A stretch of 64,000 nucleotides of DNA from Exercitatus varius (GTDB lineage Bacteria > Pseudomonadota > Gammaproteobacteria > Enterobacterales > Pasteurellaceae), in the NCBI RefSeq assembly GCF_029577735.1, contig NZ_JARQTO010000005.1, positions 24,106-88,105 of the forward strand, written 5' to 3'. The translations under genes were made by a program, and so were the position numbers. Shown here in pieces: positions 61,209-64,000 of the stretch (within the stretch, counting starts at the first letter, position 1; each line of letters opens with the position of its first letter). The notes beneath the pieces were generated by a model. It made no database searches, had not been told where the DNA came from, and saw only the letters and a program-made list of their open reading frames with translations.

Positions 61209-62543
61209 CTAACAAGTTCCCCACAGATCATATTCGTCTGCTTGGGTAATTCGGACATCAATAATGTCACCAATTTTGACCGCACTTTGGCTCAAATTAT
61301 TCACATAAACCACGCCGTCGATTTCCGGTGCATCCGCCATGGACCGACCGATAATGCCTTCTTCATCAATCTCATCCACAATAACTTTCAGTGTTTTACC
61401 GATTTTTCGCTGCAGCCGTGCCGCAGAAATTTCCTGTTGCAACTGCATAAAACGGCGAAAACGATCTTCTTTCACATCCTCCGGCACCTGGTCCGGCATA
61501 TCCGTCGCCGCCGCGCCCTCCACCGGGCTGAATTTGAAACAACCGACGCGATCCAGCTGCGCTTCTTTTAAGAAATCAAGCAATAGCTGAAAATCTTCTT
61601 CGGTTTCGCCCGGAAAGCCGACGATAAAAGTTGAACGCAAGGTTAATTCAGGGCAGATTTCACGCCATTTTTTAATGCGTTCCAACACGCGTTCTACGGA
61701 ACCCGGACGCTTCATGGCTTTCAGAATTTTCGGGCTGGCGTGTTGCAGCGGAATATCCAGATACGGCAAAATTTTGCCCGTCGCCATTAACGGAATCAGC
61801 TCGTCCACGTGCGGGTAAGGATAAACATAGTGCAAACGCACCCACGCGCCTAGCGTTCCCAGCATCTGACACAGGGTAATCAGATTGTTTTTAATCGGCA
61901 TGCCGTTCCAAAAAACGGTTTTATTCTGCGTTTCTTTGCTTTGATCCAAGGAATAGGCCGACGTATCCTGCGAAACCACCAATAGTTCTTTCACGCCGGA
62001 ATCCACCAAACGTTTGGCTTCATCCAGAATTTGAGTAATAGGACGGCTGTCCAAATCACCGCGCAATGACGGAATAATACAGAAAGTACATTTATGATCG
62101 CAGCCTTCGGAAATTTTTAAATAAGCATAATGTTTCGGGGTTAACTTCACGCCCTGACTTGGCACCACGTTGATATAAGGATTGTATGCCGGTTTCGGCA
62201 CATATTTATGCACGTGTTCCATCACCGCTTCATAGCTGTGCGGACCGGTAATTTCCAATACTTTCGGATGTACTTGGCGAATTTGATTCTCTTTTGCGCC
62301 CAGGCATCCCGTCACCAGCACTTTGCCGTTGGCCTCCAGTGCTTCACCGATTGCCTCAAGCGATTCCTGCACCGCCGAATCGATAAATCCGCAGGTATTT
62401 ACAATCACCAAATCGGCATTTTCATAGGTAGGAATAATATTGTAACCGTCACTGCGCAGTTCGGTCAGAATGCGTTCGGAATCCACTAAATTTTTCGGGC
62501 AGCCCAGGCTGACAAAGCCGATATTAGGCACGGAATGACTCAT
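61209..62543 (-). CDS. rimO: Ribosomal protein S12 methylthiotransferase RimO
   Basis: This 444-residue radical-SAM enzyme adds a methylthio group to an Asp of ribosomal protein S12. The N-terminal cluster cysteines lie in SLGCPKNLVDSE, NTCGFIDSA and TGCLGAKE. The radical-SAM cluster motif is EGCDHKCTFCIIP. A C-terminal TRAM domain follows (IDGVVYVNNLS). It is the first gene of the rimO-ngt unit. Confidence 0.96.
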   Translation of the reverse strand: MSHSVPNIGFVSLGCPKNLVDSERILTELRSDGYNIIPTYENADLVIVNTCGFIDSAVQESLEAIGEALEANGKVLVTGCLGAKENQIRQVHPKVLEITGPHSYEAVMEHVHKYVPKPAYNPYINVVPSQGVKLTPKHYAYLKISEGCDHKCTFCIIPSLRGDLDSRPITQILDEAKRLVDSGVKELLVVSQDTSAYSLDQSKETQNKTVFWNGMPIKNNLITLCQMLGTLGAWVRLHYVYPYPHVDELIPLMATGKILPYLDIPLQHASPKILKAMKRPGSVERVLERIKKWREICPELTLRSTFIVGFPGETEEDFQLLLDFLKEAQLDRVGCFKFSPVEGAAATDMPDQVPEDVKEDRFRRFMQLQQEISAARLQRKIGKTLKVIVDEIDEEGIIGRSMADAPEIDGVVYVNNLSQSAVKIGDIIDVRITQADEYDLWGTC

Positions 62544-62691
62544 AAAAAATTATCTCAATAACATAAAACGAAACCGAGGGCTGTCCTTCGACTCCCTCAG
62601 CAAAAACGGTGGTCATTTTACAAAAATTATTATTGAAAGGCGAGTTGTGTTTGCATGCCGAATTGATGTGATGAATCGATTATTATGCCGA

Positions 62692-63210
62692 TCACCGTTT
62701 ATTCCACGGACATTTAGATAATAACACCGCCATGCCGCAAAAACCCGATATTCCGGCGAAAACCAAGCCGGCGCCGACCAATCCGCTTAACAGAAAACCC
62801 CAGGGCGACACGCCGTATCCCAACAGCACGCCCAATAACACCAAACCGCCCGCCGCAATTTGTACTTGGCGCATTAACGGCAAAGGTTGCCCTTTATCCG
62901 CCACGGTGGCAAAGCCCGCTTTTTTCCATGCCGCCAATCCGCCGTCCAAAATATAGACTTCGGCCACATGTTCCGCCGTTTTGGCCAACCGTTCGATATT
63001 TGCCTGCGTCCGCAGCCCCGACTGACAATGAAAAACCACGCAAGTCGCATCGGTTTCGATTTTCTGCTGCAAATCGTCCAACGGACGATTCAGCGAATGC
63101 TCGATATATTCGCGGCGATGTTCATCCACATGACGAATATCGATTAATAATGCGCCCCGCGCGAGCTTTTCCCGCAGCTGTTGAGGCGTGATTTTTTTAA
63201 TGTTCATCAT
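62692..63210 (-). CDS. Membrane-anchored rhodanese, YgaP-like
   Basis: This 172-residue protein has an N-terminal rhodanese domain (LIDIRHVDEHRREYI, active-site CQSGLR) and two C-terminal membrane segments (QIAAGGLVLLGVLLGYGVS, LLSGLVGAGLVFAGISGF) ending SKCPWNKR, the same plan as E. coli YgaP. It transfers sulphane sulphur at the inner membrane. The start has AAGGAA upstream; ATG at 63207 is equally possible. The upstream frame reaching to 63423 is rejected. A partner ArsR-type regulator (ygaV) is not present. Confidence 0.85.
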   Translation of the reverse strand: MMNIKKITPQQLREKLARGALLIDIRHVDEHRREYIEHSLNRPLDDLQQKIETDATCVVFHCQSGLRTQANIERLAKTAEHVAEVYILDGGLAAWKKAGFATVADKGQPLPLMRQVQIAAGGLVLLGVLLGYGVSPWGFLLSGLVGAGLVFAGISGFCGMAVLLSKCPWNKR

Positions 63211-63639
63211 AAATTCCTTGTAAGTTAGCCGGATAAATCGACAAGATATGATAGAGCTTTCCATGCCGAATGAGAACTTTTTTAAGCCATTGACTTTAAT
63301 TTCATGCGAACACCGCAAAAGTGCGGGCAATTTTAGGACAGTTTTTTGATGTAAAAAATCTTTAAAATTTTGACCGCACTTTGATCTGAAAAACGTCTTT
63401 ATGTTTCCTTCATCCGCGATCATTATCCCTGGTCATCTGGAATCAATAAAATAAAACTTTTATTGATATTTATATAAATATTTTAAGTTTAATTTATATA
63501 AATTCTAACAAAATAGATATTTTTTTATATTTATACTATTTTAAATATTGCACTTGGCAAATTCTGTGGTATTGTCTGAACCGTGCTTGAAACTTATTTT
63601 CTGGCATCAAATCCGACTAAAAATATAAAGGAGTTTTAT
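63211..63639. other. Divergent region between the YgaP-like gene and glnA
   Basis: No gene is seen. Two uptake signals, one of the AAGTGCGGG variant (about 63318) and one standard (63375-63383), lie 50 bases apart in inverted orientation. From 63450 to 63560 the DNA is strongly A+T-rich and probably holds the glnA promoter, but I could not assign its elements. Confidence 0.5.
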
Positions 63640-64000
63640 ATGTCAAACACAACCGCTATCAGCAACGTTTTTAAACTTATTGAAGAAAACCACATCAAAT
63701 TCGTGCTGCTTCGTTTTACCAACATCAAAGGTAAAGAACACGGCGTTTCCTTGCCGGTCAGCGCAATCGACGAAGATTTCTTCGAAGACGGCAAAATGTT
63801 CGACGGTTCCTCCGTAGAAGGTTGGAAAGCCATCAACAAAGCCGACATGCTGTTAATGCCAATCGCCGAAACCGCCGTTGTTGACCCGTTCGCTCAAATT
63901 CCTACCTTATCTATCCGTTGCAGCATTTACGACCCGAACACCATGCAAAGTTACGACCGCGACCCGCGTTCCATCGCTATACGCGCGGAAGAATATATGC
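63640..64000 (+). CDS. glnA: Glutamine synthetase, 3' end outside window
   Basis: The first 120 codons of glutamine synthetase are present; the frame is open at the window end. The N-terminus MSNTTAISNVFKLIEENHIKF, the segment LRFTNIKGKEHGVSLP and the DGSSVEGW motif (in FDGSSVEGWKAIN) identify the type I enzyme, which makes glutamine from glutamate, ammonia and ATP. AAGGAG lies 7 bases upstream of ATG. Only this N-terminal beta-grasp part can be judged here. Confidence 0.95.
   Translation, partial: MSNTTAISNVFKLIEENHIKFVLLRFTNIKGKEHGVSLPVSAIDEDFFEDGKMFDGSSVEGWKAINKADMLLMPIAETAVVDPFAQIPTLSIRCSIYDPNTMQSYDRDPRSIAIRAEEYM

Noticed and set aside
62692..63423. Longer 243-codon version of the YgaP-like protein
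   Set aside because: The first 71 codons cover intergenic uptake-signal DNA and do not resemble the family; a good ribosome-binding site precedes the internal start.
63541..63582. Sigma-54-type promoter for glnA
   Set aside because: TTGCACTTGGCA looks loosely similar, but spacing and the GG/GC core do not fit, and Pasteurellaceae generally lack RpoN.

Overview
The window is a chromosomal segment from a Pasteurellaceae bacterium of the Haemophilus influenzae uptake-signal clade. The 9-base uptake signal AAGTGCGGT, or its complement, occurs dozens of times, inside genes and as inverted pairs at gene ends. Gene content (threonate catabolism like that of H. influenzae, potD beside an OrdL-like oxidase, a rimO-linked N-glycosyltransferase, selAB, a secreted tannase-family esterase) fits a rumen-type species such as Basfia or [Mannheimia] succiniciproducens. 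The species call is inference. Genes run on both strands and are densely packed.

Layout. 1-3.2 kb: the 3' part of rsmB and an OPT-family oligopeptide transporter. 3.3-9.3 kb: a minus-strand L-threonate/4-carbon sugar-acid operon (ltnD, otnK, otnC, otnI, a GntP-family permease) with a divergent DeoR-type regulator and a CRP-like site between them. 9.5-14.1 kb: cpdB and gyrB. 14.16-19.48 kb: a complete type II-C CRISPR-Cas locus made of a minus-strand tracrRNA, cas9, cas1, cas2, and an array of 8 identical 36-base repeats with 7 spacers. 19.6-25.9 kb: ftsY, rsmD, yagU-like, selB, selA. 26-30.3 kb: tannase-family esterase, potD, OrdL-like oxidase. 30.5-36.5 kb: rluE, rsmJ, trmA, ridA, udp, a DUF4198 protein with a Fur-like box, cdd. 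36.6-37.9 kb: an accessory patch with a nonsense-mutated REP-associated transposase, three paired and one solitary REP element and a gene remnant. 37.9-45.3 kb: purL with a PurR operator, pyrE-rph, yicC, ygfZ. 45.3-51.8 kb: branched-chain amino-acid genes ilvG, ilvM, ilvD and ilvA, with a ZIP metal transporter between ilvD and ilvA. 52-53.2 kb: a Cof-type phosphatase and crcB. 53.2-58.5 kb: glyS and glyQ, separated by an accessory block (GIY-YIG protein, MITE-like element, glutaredoxin-like protein, GST) that carries the other Pasteurellaceae uptake signal, ACAAGCGGT. 58.7-64 kb: metJ, N-glycosyltransferase, rimO, a YgaP-like rhodanese and the start of glnA.

The most interesting region is the CRISPR locus. 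The tracrRNA has its own strong promoter (TTGACA, 17 bases, TACAAT) and reads away from cas9. Each CRISPR repeat ends in a perfect extended -10 box (TGCTATAAT), as in the Neisseria meningitidis system where each crRNA has its own promoter. A hairpin with a T-run directly follows the last repeat in the direction of transcription. A 16-base segment of the tracrRNA anti-repeat is repeated exactly, in inverted orientation, just upstream of cas9, where it supplies an extended -10 box (TGTTACAAT). This links tracrRNA or repeat sequence to the cas9 promoter and suggests a possible self-regulation mechanism that I cannot match to a described one.

Gene starts were moved inward wherever a Shine-Dalgarno sequence and family alignment supported it. 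No rRNA or tRNA genes were seen.
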